From Collinsella aerofaciens (GTDB lineage Bacteria > Actinomycetota > Coriobacteriia > Coriobacteriales > Coriobacteriaceae), in assembly GCF_902364355.1 (NCBI RefSeq), contig NZ_CABJDK010000007.1, positions 1 through 64,000 of the forward strand: a stretch of 64,000 nucleotides of DNA. Direction: 5' to 3'. The position numbers were made by a program, and so were the translations under genes. The notes under the pieces were generated by a model that made no database searches, was not told where the DNA came from, and saw only the letters and a list, made by a program, of their open reading frames with translations. Of this stretch, positions 8,560-17,000 are shown piece by piece (positions within the stretch are counted from its first letter, which is position 1; each line of letters begins with the position of its first letter).

Positions 8560-9147
8560 ATGGGCCGTTATGCCGAGGTAACCCGTAAGACGGGGGAGAC
8601 CGATATTGTCGTCAAGCTCGACTTGGATGGAACCGGTACGTGTGATATCTCGACCGGCGTGCCGTTTTTCGACCACATGCTCAATGCCTTTGGCCGCCAT
8701 GGCCTGTTTGATTTGACGGTGCATGCGGTAGGCGACGTGGAAGTCGACGCGCACCACACCGTCGAGGACACGGGTATTGTGCTGGGCGAGGCGTTCTGCC
8801 AGGCGCTGGGTGACAAGGCGGGCATTACGCGTTTTGCCGATGCGGCGATTGCTATGGACGAGACGCTCGTGATGGCCGCCGTTGATATCTCGGGTCGCGG
8901 CCAGGCCTATTGCGAACTGCCCGTACCGACTGAGCGCGTGGGCAGCTTCGATACCGAGCTGGCCGTCGAGTTCTTCTACGCCTTCGCGCGCGACGCCAAA
9001 CTCACGCTGCACGTGCGCGAGCTGGCGGGCGGCAACTCACATCACATTATCGAGGCCGCCTTTAAGGCCGTGGGCCGCACGATGCGCCACGCCTGCGAGC
9101 TCGATCCCCGCGTGCAGGGCATCCCCAGCACCAAGGGCTCGCTGTAA
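8560..9147 (+). CDS. hisB: Imidazoleglycerol-phosphate dehydratase
   Basis: This 195-residue enzyme removes water from imidazoleglycerol phosphate to give imidazole acetol phosphate. It is the single-function form, without the histidinol phosphatase domain of enteric HisB; that activity is supplied by the PHP protein at 12586-13497. The Mn-binding signatures are intact: VPFFDHMLNAFGRHG, VDAHHTVEDTGI and GNSHHIIEAAFKAVGR. The ATG directly follows the hisC stop. A 137-base spacer holding a pair of inverted 30-base repeats separates it from hisH. Confidence 0.96.
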   Translation: MGRYAEVTRKTGETDIVVKLDLDGTGTCDISTGVPFFDHMLNAFGRHGLFDLTVHAVGDVEVDAHHTVEDTGIVLGEAFCQALGDKAGITRFADAAIAMDETLVMAAVDISGRGQAYCELPVPTERVGSFDTELAVEFFYAFARDAKLTLHVRELAGGNSHHIIEAAFKAVGRTMRHACELDPRVQGIPSTKGSL

Positions 9148-9262
9148 CCTGCCAAAAAGGGACAGGTTTATTTTGGCAGGTTTTATCTGCGGAAATGCCG
9201 TCTTATGTGGTGGGTGAACGTTTAACCGACCAAAATAAACCTGTCCCTTTTTGGCAGGTTTT
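9148..9262 (+). repeat. Inverted repeat pair in the hisB-hisH spacer
   Basis: Bases 9148-9182 contain the core CCAAAAAGGGACAGGTTTAT, ending TTTTGGCAGGTT. Bases 9224-9262 are its reverse complement over about 30 bases with one or two changes. Each copy is itself flanked by CCTGCC/GGCAGG, so single copies can also fold. The spacer between the arms is about 40 bases. It begins right after the hisB stop, inside an operon. It may stabilise the upstream message or lower hisH expression. Confidence 0.85.
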
Positions 9263-9284
9263 GAATGGAAAAAGGGAGGGTCGC

Positions 9285-9986
9285 GTGGGCGAACCGAAGA
9301 TCGTGGTGGTTGACTACCACAAGGGCAACTTGTCGAGCGTCGTGCGCGGGCTCGCGCGCGCCGGTGCTGCCGCCTGCACGTCGGACGATCCGGAGCAGAT
9401 CCGCAACGCCGACGGCCTGGTCATCCCGGGCGTGGGTGCGTTCTATGACGCGATCGCCTTTATGCGTCAGAGCGGCGAGGCGGACGCGGTGCTCGACGCC
9501 GTTGCTGCCGGAACTCCGCTGCTCGGCATCTGCCTGGGCCTTCAGCTGTTTTTTGAGCGCGGCAATGAGGGCGTGCCGGCGGACGAGGATGCGGACGTGG
9601 ACGACGATGCCTCCGAGCAGGTCGGTGGCCCCTGGGTCGATGGCCTGGGCATTATGCGCGGTTTGTGCACGCGCCTGGAATCGAGTCGCCTGAAGGTGCC
9701 GCACGTGGGCTGGGACCAGGTGCACATGACGCCCACCGGTGCGGCCGACCCGCTGCTCGCCGGTTTTGCCGAGGGCGCCAACATGTACTTCACCCACAGC
9801 TATGCGGTGGCCGACGACGCCGATGCCGCCGATGTGCTGGCGCGCACGCACTATACGCGGAGCTTTCCGTGCATCGTGCGCCATGGCAACGTGTGGGGCT
9901 GCCAGTTCCATCCCGAGAAATCCTCCGCGCTGGGTCAGCGCATCCTTAAGAACTTCGTGAGCATCGTCGAGGGGGCCGGCCGATGA
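9285..9986 (+). CDS. hisH: Imidazole glycerol phosphate synthase, glutaminase subunit
   Basis: HisH is a class I glutamine amidotransferase that feeds ammonia to HisF. The 233-residue product has the nucleophile Cys in LLGICLGLQLFFE and the His-Glu pair in WGCQFHPEKSS. Other family blocks are PGVGAFYDAI, VPHVGWDQVH and YFTHSYAV. I place the start at GTG 9285, with GGGAGGG ending at 9280. An ATG at 9265 is out of frame, and the in-frame ATG at 9195 lies inside the intergenic repeat. An acidic insertion (DEDADVDDDASEQ) after the nucleophile elbow is unusual. It overlaps hisA by four bases (ATGA). Confidence 0.94.
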   Translation: MGEPKIVVVDYHKGNLSSVVRGLARAGAAACTSDDPEQIRNADGLVIPGVGAFYDAIAFMRQSGEADAVLDAVAAGTPLLGICLGLQLFFERGNEGVPADEDADVDDDASEQVGGPWVDGLGIMRGLCTRLESSRLKVPHVGWDQVHMTPTGAADPLLAGFAEGANMYFTHSYAVADDADAADVLARTHYTRSFPCIVRHGNVWGCQFHPEKSSALGQRILKNFVSIVEGAGR

Positions 9987-10726
9987 TTCTGTTTCCCGCA
10001 ATCGATTTGATCGGCGGCAAGGTCGTGCGCCTGGAGCGCGGCGACCGCAGCCGCTGCAAGGTATATTCCGACGACCCCGTGGCTGTCGCCCGCTCGTTTG
10101 CCGAGCAGGGTGCGAGCTGGGTGCACGTCGTCGACCTGTCCGCTGCTTTTGGCGAGGACGAGGGCGCGTGCGCTGCCAACTCGGCAGCGATTAAGGCCAT
10201 CTGCGGCGTCGACGGTCTGTCCGTGGACGTGGGCGGCGGCGTCCGCTCGCTTGCACGCATCGATGAGCTGGCCGGCTATGGTGCTCGCCGCATCGCACTG
10301 GGCACCGTGCTGGTGACCGAGCCGGGTTTTGCCGAAGTGGCAGCCCAAGGCTTTGGCGAGTTGCTGGTGGCAGACATCGCCGCACGCGACGGCCAGGTCA
10401 AGGTGAACGGCTGGCGTGACGGCGCGGGCGTGGCACTCGACGACGCCGTGGCGCAGCTCACCGAGCTGGGCTTTAAGCATCTGGTGTATACCGATATCGC
10501 GCGCGACGGCATGCAGACGGGCATCGATGTGGCAGCATATCGCCATGTTGCCGAGGTTGCGGGCTTTCCCGTCGTGGCCTCGGGCGGCATCTCGACGCTC
10601 GACGATATCCGCGCACTGGCCGCGGTGGGCGAGGATGCCATCGAAGGTGCCATTACCGGCCGTGCGCTCTACGAGGGCAATTTTACGCTGGCCCAGGCGC
10701 TGGCCGCCGCCCGAGGGGAGGAGTAG
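9983..10726 (+). CDS. hisA: ProFAR isomerase (phosphoribosylformimino-AICAR-P isomerase)
   Basis: HisA is a half-barrel-duplicated TIM barrel that opens the ribose ring of ProFAR to give PRFAR, the substrate of HisF/HisH. The 247-residue product begins ILFPAIDLIGGKVVRLERGD with the catalytic Asp8. It has VDVGGGVRS and RIALGTVLV for the first phosphate site, and YTDIARDGMQTG with the second catalytic Asp followed by ASGGISTLDDI for the second. Its ATG overlaps the hisH stop and it ends three bases before hisF. In many actinobacteria the isomerase is PriA, acting also in tryptophan synthesis. Whether this copy is bifunctional cannot be settled from this window, which has no trp genes. Confidence 0.93.
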   Translation: MILFPAIDLIGGKVVRLERGDRSRCKVYSDDPVAVARSFAEQGASWVHVVDLSAAFGEDEGACAANSAAIKAICGVDGLSVDVGGGVRSLARIDELAGYGARRIALGTVLVTEPGFAEVAAQGFGELLVADIAARDGQVKVNGWRDGAGVALDDAVAQLTELGFKHLVYTDIARDGMQTGIDVAAYRHVAEVAGFPVVASGGISTLDDIRALAAVGEDAIEGAITGRALYEGNFTLAQALAAARGEE

Positions 10727-10729
10727 CCC

Positions 10730-11512
10730 ATGCTTACCAAACGCGTGATTCCCTGCCTGGACGTCAAGGACGGCCGCGTGGTCAAGGGCGTCAACTTTGT
10801 GAGCCTGCGCGATGCGGGCGACCCGGTGGAGCTGGCCCGCGCCTACGACCGCGAGGGTGCAGACGAGGTCGTCTTCCTGGACATTACCGCGACGAGCGAC
10901 AACCGCGCGACGACCATCGAGATGGCGGCGCACGCGGCCGAGGAGCTCGCTATTCCCTATACCGTGGGCGGCGGTTTCCGCGACTTGGCGGGCATGCGAA
11001 CCATGGTTGCCGCCGGTGCCGACAAGGTGTCGCTTAACTCTGCCGCCGTGCGCGATCCGTCGTTGATCAGCCAGGCCGCCGCGGCGTTTGGCAGCCAGGC
11101 CGTGGTCGTGGCGATTGATGCCAAGCGCGTGGGCCTGCCCGGTCAGCCGGATGCCGACAAGTGGGAGGTCTTCACGGCGGGCGGTCGCAACGCCACGGGT
11201 ATCGATGCGGTGGCGTGGGCCGAGGAAGCGGCTCGTCGCGGCGCCGGTGAGATCTTGCTCACCAGCATGGATCGCGACGGCACCAAGGCTGGCTTCGACC
11301 TGGCACTCACCCGCGCCGTGGCGCGCGCGGTGCCGATCCCGGTGATCGCAAGCGGCGGCGTGGGCACGCTCGAGCATTTTGCCGAGGGCGTGATCGAGGG
11401 CGAGGCCGATGCCGTGCTGGCGGCCAGCGTCTTTCACTTTGGAACTTTCAGCATTCGCCAGGTGAAGGAGTATATGGCCAGCCAAGGCATCCCTGTGAGG
11501 CTGGACTTCTAG
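10730..11512 (+). CDS. hisF: Imidazole glycerol phosphate synthase, cyclase subunit
   Basis: HisF is the TIM-barrel cyclase that uses ammonia channelled from HisH to turn PRFAR into imidazoleglycerol phosphate and AICAR. The 260-residue product has the classic start [20 protein letters not shown] with catalytic Asp11. Further blocks are [54 protein letters not shown] with the second catalytic Asp, and [13 protein letters not shown]. It starts three bases after hisA, with GGGGAGGAG upstream. A 147-base spacer with a long palindrome follows before hisI. Confidence 0.96.
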   Translation: MLTKRVIPCLDVKDGRVVKGVNFVSLRDAGDPVELARAYDREGADEVVFLDITATSDNRATTIEMAAHAAEELAIPYTVGGGFRDLAGMRTMVAAGADKVSLNSAAVRDPSLISQAAAAFGSQAVVVAIDAKRVGLPGQPDADKWEVFTAGGRNATGIDAVAWAEEAARRGAGEILLTSMDRDGTKAGFDLALTRAVARAVPIPVIASGGVGTLEHFAEGVIEGEADAVLAASVFHFGTFSIRQVKEYMASQGIPVRLDF

Positions 11513-11526
11513 TGCTGCGGCTTGCC

Positions 11527-11610
11527 CAGGCACCGCATCTTGCCGCTCAAACCGTCGCTCGCGTACCAAAGTACGCGTCGCTCCTCTTTCGCGGCAACCT
11601 GCGGCACCTG
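11527..11610 (+). repeat. Long imperfect palindrome in the hisF-hisI spacer
   Basis: CAGGCACCGCATCTTGCCGC (11527-11546) matches the reverse complement of 11591-11610 at 16 of 20 bases. At the centre GCGTAC (11561-11566) pairs with GTACGC (11571-11576) across CAAA. In RNA this would be a tall hairpin with an internal loop and no T run, so a REP-like mRNA structure fits better than a terminator. Confidence 0.7.
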
Positions 11611-11659
11611 GACAACCCTCGCCGACCTGTGGGATTTCGTTTGTTACTTGGGAGAAATG

Positions 11660-12001
11660 ATGACTGAGGTAATAAATGCTACCGAGCTTAAATACGACGC
11701 CCGCGGGCTGATTCCTTGCGTGGTTCAGCAGCATGACACCGGTGAGGTGCTTATGGTTGCTTGGATGAACGAGGAATCGGTGGGGCTGACGCTCAAGACC
11801 GGGACCACGTGGTTTTGGAGTCGCAGCCGTCAGGAGCTCTGGAACAAGGGCGCGACGAGTGGCAACATGCAGGAGGTCAAGGAGCTCTGGGCCGACTGCG
11901 ATAGCGATACGCTGCTGGTCAAGGTGGACTCACCGGGCCCGGCCTGCCATACCGGCAACCGTACCTGCTTCTTTAAGCGCGTGGAAGGGGGAGTGCGATG
12001 A
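11660..12001 (+). CDS. hisI: Phosphoribosyl-AMP cyclohydrolase
   Basis: This 113-residue enzyme opens the adenine ring of phosphoribosyl-AMP, the third step of histidine synthesis. The metal-binding signature is complete: [20 protein letters not shown], the Asp cluster [10 protein letters not shown] and the cysteines of [13 protein letters not shown]. It is the stand-alone form; the HisE activity is a separate gene 240 bases downstream. Two adjacent ATGs are available at 11657 and 11660; GGAG at 11651-11654 favours 11660. It overlaps the next small gene by four bases. Confidence 0.95.
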   Translation: MTEVINATELKYDARGLIPCVVQQHDTGEVLMVAWMNEESVGLTLKTGTTWFWSRSRQELWNKGATSGNMQEVKELWADCDSDTLLVKVDSPGPACHTGNRTCFFKRVEGGVR

Positions 12002-12225
12002 AAGTCGTGACGCCGTTCGAGGTCGCCGAATGCAACACCGAGCTCCTCCGCGCGGGCGTGCCATGCCGCGTGCACCTGACTGATGCCTGCGGGGCGCAGT
12101 CGCTTTGGCTCGAGGCCGAGAAGGAAAGGCTCGATGAGGCCCATGCCGTCATCGTCGAGTTCTTTGAGAAAAAGGGCGCAAAGCCTCGGTTCGATGAGGC
12201 CGGTACCTACTTTACGCTGCAGTAA
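11998..12225 (+). CDS. 75-residue protein of unknown function inside the his operon
   Basis: The start ATG overlaps the hisI stop (ATGA), and hisE follows 15 bases after its stop, so it is translated as part of the his operon. The product, [18 protein letters not shown] and on, is soluble, with two cysteines (AECNTE, TDACGAQ), an alternating pattern suggesting a beta-alpha-beta unit, and a C-terminal helix [20 protein letters not shown]. The size and fold pattern recall small ACT-like or DUF2007-like domains, but I cannot assign it with confidence. A family I know as 'RDAC' may be the match through the LTDACGAQ segment; this is unverified. Guilt by association suggests a regulator or accessory of HisI/HisE. 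Confidence 0.8.
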   Translation: MKVVTPFEVAECNTELLRAGVPCRVHLTDACGAQSLWLEAEKERLDEAHAVIVEFFEKKGAKPRFDEAGTYFTLQ

Positions 12226-12240
12226 CGAGAGGAAATAACC

Positions 12241-12558
12241 ATGGGAGTCAGAACAGCTAACGTGCAGCCGGGAAACATCGGTGAGACGCTGACGGGACTG
12301 GCCGAGGTGATTCACAGTCGTCGCGACGCATCGCCGCAGGAGAGCTATACCGCGCGTCTGCTGACCGACGTCGAGGACGAGCTTCTCAAGAAGCTTGCCG
12401 AGGAGGCGAGCGAGGTGATCATGGCCTGCAAGGATAACGACCACGATCACATCCGCTACGAGGCCGGCGACCTGATCTACCACCTGCTCGTGACGCTCGA
12501 GCGCTACGGCATCACCCTCGACGAACTGGCCGGCGAACTCAACGCCCGCCGCCACTAG
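12241..12558 (+). CDS. hisE: Phosphoribosyl-ATP diphosphatase
   Basis: HisE removes pyrophosphate from phosphoribosyl-ATP, the second step of histidine synthesis. The 105-residue product is an all-alpha NTP-PPase (MazG-like fold). It shows SYTARLL, KLAEEASEVIMACKDND and the metal-binding EAGDLIYHLLVTLERYGITLDEL with its Glu/Asp set. Length is normal for a stand-alone HisE. The start has GAGAGGAAAT upstream. Its TAG stop lies inside the 31-base repeat at 12555-12585, which fills the gap to the stop codon of the convergent phosphatase gene. Confidence 0.95.
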   Translation: MGVRTANVQPGNIGETLTGLAEVIHSRRDASPQESYTARLLTDVEDELLKKLAEEASEVIMACKDNDHDHIRYEAGDLIYHLLVTLERYGITLDELAGELNARRH

Positions 12559-12585
12559 TCATTGGGGACGTTCTTAAACGACTAG
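12555..12585 (+). repeat. Dispersed 31-bp palindrome, family A (copy 1)
   Basis: CTAGTC and GACTAG ends enclose a core with GGGGACGTTCTTAAA. The reverse complement recurs at 63125-63155 with three differences in 31 bases. This copy spans the hisE stop codon and ends directly before the stop codon of the gene on the other strand, as if it had been inserted between the two reading frames. Confidence 0.9.
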
Positions 12586-13497
12586 TTAGGCGAGGGGCGT
12601 GGATTCCCATTCGCCGGTGGGGTGGGGGATATCGAAGGCCCGGTAGCCGCAGTCGTAGGCGTGGGCCTGGGCCTCGCGGATGTTCCAGCAGATGTCGCAG
12701 GCGCGGTGCGCGTCCGAGCCAAAGGTGATGGGCACCTCGGCATGGGCGAAGCGGCGCAACAGCCCGGTCGCGGGGTAGTAATCGTCGAGCCCCTTGCGCG
12801 GTGCGGCGGTCGAGACCTCAACGCGGCGACCCGTATCGTGGGCGCATTCGGCCATCTGCTCCCAAAACGGCGCGGGGTCAAAGTCGGGTGCAAAGCCGTC
12901 CTTCGAAAAGCGCATGACCAGGTCGGGATGGGCCATCGCGTCAAAGTTGAGTGAGCTTTCGCAAGCACGGCACCAGTCGTCGACGTAGCACTCCCACACG
13001 CCGCGCACGCCTAAGTTTTCCCAAACATGCAAGTTGGTATCGTCGTCGATCCAACCGCAAAGGGAATCGGGTGTATCGGGGCACGCGACGTCCTCTGTCC
13101 CTGCCGTGCCCGCGGCGCCTGCCGCAATATCGCCCGGGTTGCCAATCCAGTGCACGCTGCCCAGACGTACGACGGCGCCCTGGGACCAGTGCTCTACCAA
13201 GGGCTCGCAGCCCTCGTACCAATCGCATTCAAAACCGTAGATAAAGGTGAGCTCCGGCGCAATCTGCGCGGCGAGTTTGCGGGCGTCCTCAAAGGCCAAA
13301 CGATGTGCCGGCAAGTCGCCCTCGACGACCTGCACCTCGCAGTTAGCATCCATACTGGCGGGCAGGGTAAGGTGGTCGGTCGAGACCATGACGCGGCAGC
13401 CGGCGGCAGCAGCGGCACGGACGTTGTCCTCGAACGAGGCGTGCCCGTCCGAGAACGAGGTATGAGTATGGCAATCGACCAGCGGGCAGGCGGGCAT
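12586..13497 (-). CDS. Histidinol-phosphatase, PHP family
   Basis: The 303-residue product is a PHP-family metal phosphatase of the HisK/HisJ type, which removes phosphate from histidinol phosphate. The N-terminal VDCHTHTSFSDGH gives the first metal ligands. STDHLTLP, YGFECDW, GSVHWI, DAMAHPDLVMRF and FGSDAHRA supply the rest of the trinuclear site in the expected order. This is the only his activity missing from the operon on the opposite strand, with which it converges. ATG 13497 is chosen over the longer in-frame start at 13563 because AAAGGAG lies just upstream. A general PHP phosphoesterase role cannot be excluded. Confidence 0.88.
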   Translation of the reverse strand: MPACPLVDCHTHTSFSDGHASFEDNVRAAAAAGCRVMVSTDHLTLPASMDANCEVQVVEGDLPAHRLAFEDARKLAAQIAPELTFIYGFECDWYEGCEPLVEHWSQGAVVRLGSVHWIGNPGDIAAGAAGTAGTEDVACPDTPDSLCGWIDDDTNLHVWENLGVRGVWECYVDDWCRACESSLNFDAMAHPDLVMRFSKDGFAPDFDPAPFWEQMAECAHDTGRRVEVSTAAPRKGLDDYYPATGLLRRFAHAEVPITFGSDAHRACDICWNIREAQAHAYDCGYRAFDIPHPTGEWESTPLA

Positions 13498-13617
13498 GGC
13501 GACTCCTTTGCATTTGGTGAATCCGCTCCATTGTAATGGTGCAGCTCTCAACACGCCGCGCACGCCGGGTGCCGAAATCGAGTGGAAAGGCGGGGCGGCG
13601 CGTGCCGGCGCCGGCGA

Positions 13618-13980
13618 CTACTTGCTTCGTGCCGCCGCGCGTTTGGCCTGCACTGTTACCATCGCGTGTCTCACGGCGGTGATGGGGCGATAGCGGATCA
13701 TACGCGGTCCCGACCAACGCATAACCTCGCGGATCTTCTCGCGCATGGCAGGCCGGTAACAATGCGAAGGACATGCCGAGCAAAATGTCTTGGTGCCCAT
13801 GTGCGGGCAGTGCTCAATGCGCGCGATGGCGTATTTCTGCAGCTCGGCGCATTCGGGGCAGAGCGTAATGGTTCGAAGGCCGAGTTTCACGCGCACGGAC
13901 TCATCGCCGCCAGCCTGTTCGACCACATGCCCGCCGCCATGATGCCCACGACACCACAGCGCAATCATCTGCGACACCAT
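13618..13980 (-). CDS. Nitrous-oxide-stimulated-promoter family protein (possible N-terminal nonsense)
   Basis: The 120-residue product matches the cysteine-rich small proteins of the NosP/PF11756 family. The core CPECAELQKYAIARIEHCPHMG, followed by TFCSACPSHCYRP, gives about six cysteines and two histidines that could bind metal; the biochemical role is unknown. A point deserves care: an ATG at 14037 overlaps the TAA of the ABC transporter gene (TAATG). It would encode 18 residues ending RKREREA, in the same frame, before a TAA stop directly precedes the ATG at 13980. Family members as I know them start with a similar basic helix, so codon 19 may be a mutated lysine codon. Translation could restart at 13980. 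Confidence 0.7.
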   Translation of the reverse strand: MVSQMIALWCRGHHGGGHVVEQAGGDESVRVKLGLRTITLCPECAELQKYAIARIEHCPHMGTKTFCSACPSHCYRPAMREKIREVMRWSGPRMIRYRPITAVRHAMVTVQAKRAAARSK

Positions 13981-14036
13981 TTAGGCCTCACGCTCACGTT
14001 TGCGTGCTAGCTCCGGTGTGTCGACTGGGCGCGCCA

Positions 14037-17000
14037 TTAGCTCAGCCTCCCATGCTCGACCGAAAGCGAGAAATCGGCAAACGCGCAGGTGCTGGCACGG
14101 TGGCTCACGAGCACAATGGTCTTGCCGCGGCGCTTGAGCTCTTCGATTGCCTGCATCACGGACGCCTCGTTGAGAGCATCGAGCGCGCTGGTGGGTTCGT
14201 CGAGCAAGATGAAGGGTGCGTCGTTGAGGAAGATGCGCGCAAGGCCGATGCGCTGGCGCTCGCCGCCCGAAAGCGAGTCGCCCAGCTCGGCAACGGGCGT
14301 GTCGAGTCCCTGCGGCAGACGGTCGATGAGCGTGGTGAGTGAGGCGGAGCGGCAAGCGTCGAGCAGCTCGGCATCGGTGGCGTTGGCGTGCGCGACCAGC
14401 AGGTTCTCGCGTACGGTGCCGCAGAACAGATGCGTGTCCTGGGTCATATAGGCCTCGTGGCTGCGCAGGCTCGCCGTGTTGATGTGGCGGGCATCGACGC
14501 CGCTCACCGTGATGGTGCCGGCTGCGGGGTCCCAAAAGCGCATGAGCAGCTTAAGCAGCGTCGACTTGCCCGAACCCGAGCGCCCCATGATGCAGGTCAT
14601 GGTACCGGGCGCAAAGGTGCAGGTCACGTCGTCGAGGATGAGACTCGCAGCGGTGTCGTTCGCGACCTGCTCTGTGGCGCCCGCACCGCCCGCGTCCACG
14701 CCGCCCACATAGCTAAAGCTCACATGCTCGGCTGCGGCGCCGGCAAACTCAACGTTCTGTCCATCGGCGACCTCGGCGCACTGGGGCTGCTCGTCGAGCA
14801 AATCGAGCACGCGTGCGCCCGAGGCGAGCGTCTCCTGCAGTGAGGCGCCCAGGCGGCTCACGGCCATCACCGAGCCAAACGACGACACAAAGGTAAAGAC
14901 GGCGACAAACGCCGCGGCAAAATCAATCGTTCCCGCAGAAACCAGCTGCAGCGCACGCTCGAGCATCACCAGATTGGCCGCAAGAATAAGCGCATCGGCT
15001 ACGGCCTCGCTGGCCGCCTGGCGGCGCTTGAGGCGCGCGTCCACGGCGCCGACTTGCTCGGTCAGCTTGCCCAGGGCACGGCTGCGATCGGCGCCACCGG
15101 CAAACTGGATAGTCTCGGACGCGCCGCGTAGACTGTCGAGCACAAAGGCACCCAGCTTACCGGCGCCCTCGCGGCTCTGGCGGCCGGTGGTGCCGCACGC
15201 CTTGGCCGAGGTCAGGGGCAGCAGCACGCCCAGGACCGCGTAGGCCACGAGCGCGATGCCCGCGAGCTCGGGGCTCACAGCCAGCAAAAAGCCCTCAAAC
15301 ACAACGGTGCAGACCAGAGCGATGGCAATGGGCGAGATGGTGTGCGCGTAGAAGACCTCGAGCAGCTCGATATCCGAGGTGACCAGGCTCACGAGCTCGC
15401 CCTTGCCGCGGCCCTCGAGCTTGGCGGGGGCGAGCTGGCGCAGGGCGCCAAACACCAGGTCGCGAATGTGCGCGAGCAGGCGGAATGCGATGTAATGGTT
15501 GCAGAGCTGCTCGCCGTAGTGGAGCGGCCCGCGTGCGATGCCGCAGGCGGCACAGGCCGCGCATGCTGCGATCAGACCAAGCCCCAAGGCGTTGCGGCCC
15601 AGCGCGGCCATAAGGCCAAGGGCGCCAAAGGCCGGCACGAACGCGGCGGTGAGCATACCAATGCTGCCCAGCGCGACGGCTAGCACAAGCCAGCCGGCAA
15701 GCGGTCGGACGAGCCCCATCATGCGCCATATGATGGACGGCGCCGAGCGACGGGCGCGGCCGGAGTCAGGCGCCGCGGTAGCGGAAGATGAGCCGGCACC
15801 GTTGAGGCCATCGGTACGGGCAGTACTGCCGCCAACAGCCTCAACCGCGCCGGCATCCTCGGCATCATCCTCCGCATACGCATATGCCGAGAGCTGCTCC
15901 TGGCTGTTCCACATGCGCGCATAGGCGCCCGCGTCCGACAGGAGCTCATCATGGGTGCCGCGCTCGGCAATGCGACCGCGCTCCAGCACCAGAATCTGAT
16001 CGGCGTCCACGATTGTCGACAGGCGATGCGCCACCACGATTACGGTGTGCTCGCCGGCGAGCGATGCAATGACCTCGCCGATTGCGGCTTCGCTTGTGGC
16101 ATCGACGTTGCTCGTCGCCTCGTCAAGCACATAGATCGGCGAGTCGTGCAGCAGGGCGCGTGCCATGCACACGCGCTGGCGCTGGCCACCCGAAAGGTTG
16201 GTGCCGCCCTCGTTAATCACCATGTCGAGCCCGCCGTTGGCCTGCACAAAGGCCGCCACGCGCGTGCGGCCGAGCGCGCGCAAAAGCTCGGCGTCGGTGG
16301 CGTTGGGCTGGGCGAGCAGCAGGTTGTCGCGCAGGGTGCCGGCAAACAGGTAGCCGTTGGTGGGCACCAGGGTGACGGCACGCATGAGTGAGGCGGCCGT
16401 GGCATCGCGCAGCTCGACGCCGCCAATGCGAACGCTGCCACGGTAGGCACCCTTGCGGCCCGCGATAATCCCCGCGAGCGTGGACTTGCCGCCGCCGCTT
16501 TCGCCCACGAGTGCCACGAGCGAGCCGTGCGCAATGGTCGCGCTGGCGCTGTCCAGCACCGTGCGGTTGCCGTATGCATAGCTCACGCCCGCGAGCTCGA
16601 TATCGCCGCGACCGTCAAGCTCAACATCGCCGCGCTCGGGCTCGGGCGTATCCAAAATGCCAAACATGCGGCGCGAGGCGGCCATGCCGTTCATGGCCGT
16701 GTGGAACAGCGATCCCAGGCGGCGCATGGGCAAAAAGAACTCCTGCGACAGAAAGACGATGAGGAAGGCAGCCTCAAAGCCAATCTTGCCCGTGGCGAGC
16801 TGCAGCGCGGCTACGATAATGCCGAGCGCGGCGCCCATATAGACGACCAGGTCCATAACGCAAATGGAGCGCAGCTGCATCACCAGCAGGCGCATGGTCG
16901 CTGTGCGGAAACGCTCGGACTCTGCGTTGATGCGCTCGTGCCAGCTGCGATCGGCCTGGTAGACCTTAAGGGTGGTGAGACCCTGCACGGCCTCCAGGAA

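Noticed and set aside
9935..11734. 599-codon open frame on the minus strand opposite hisA and hisF
   Set aside because: It is a shadow of GC-rich coding DNA with no recognisable domain.
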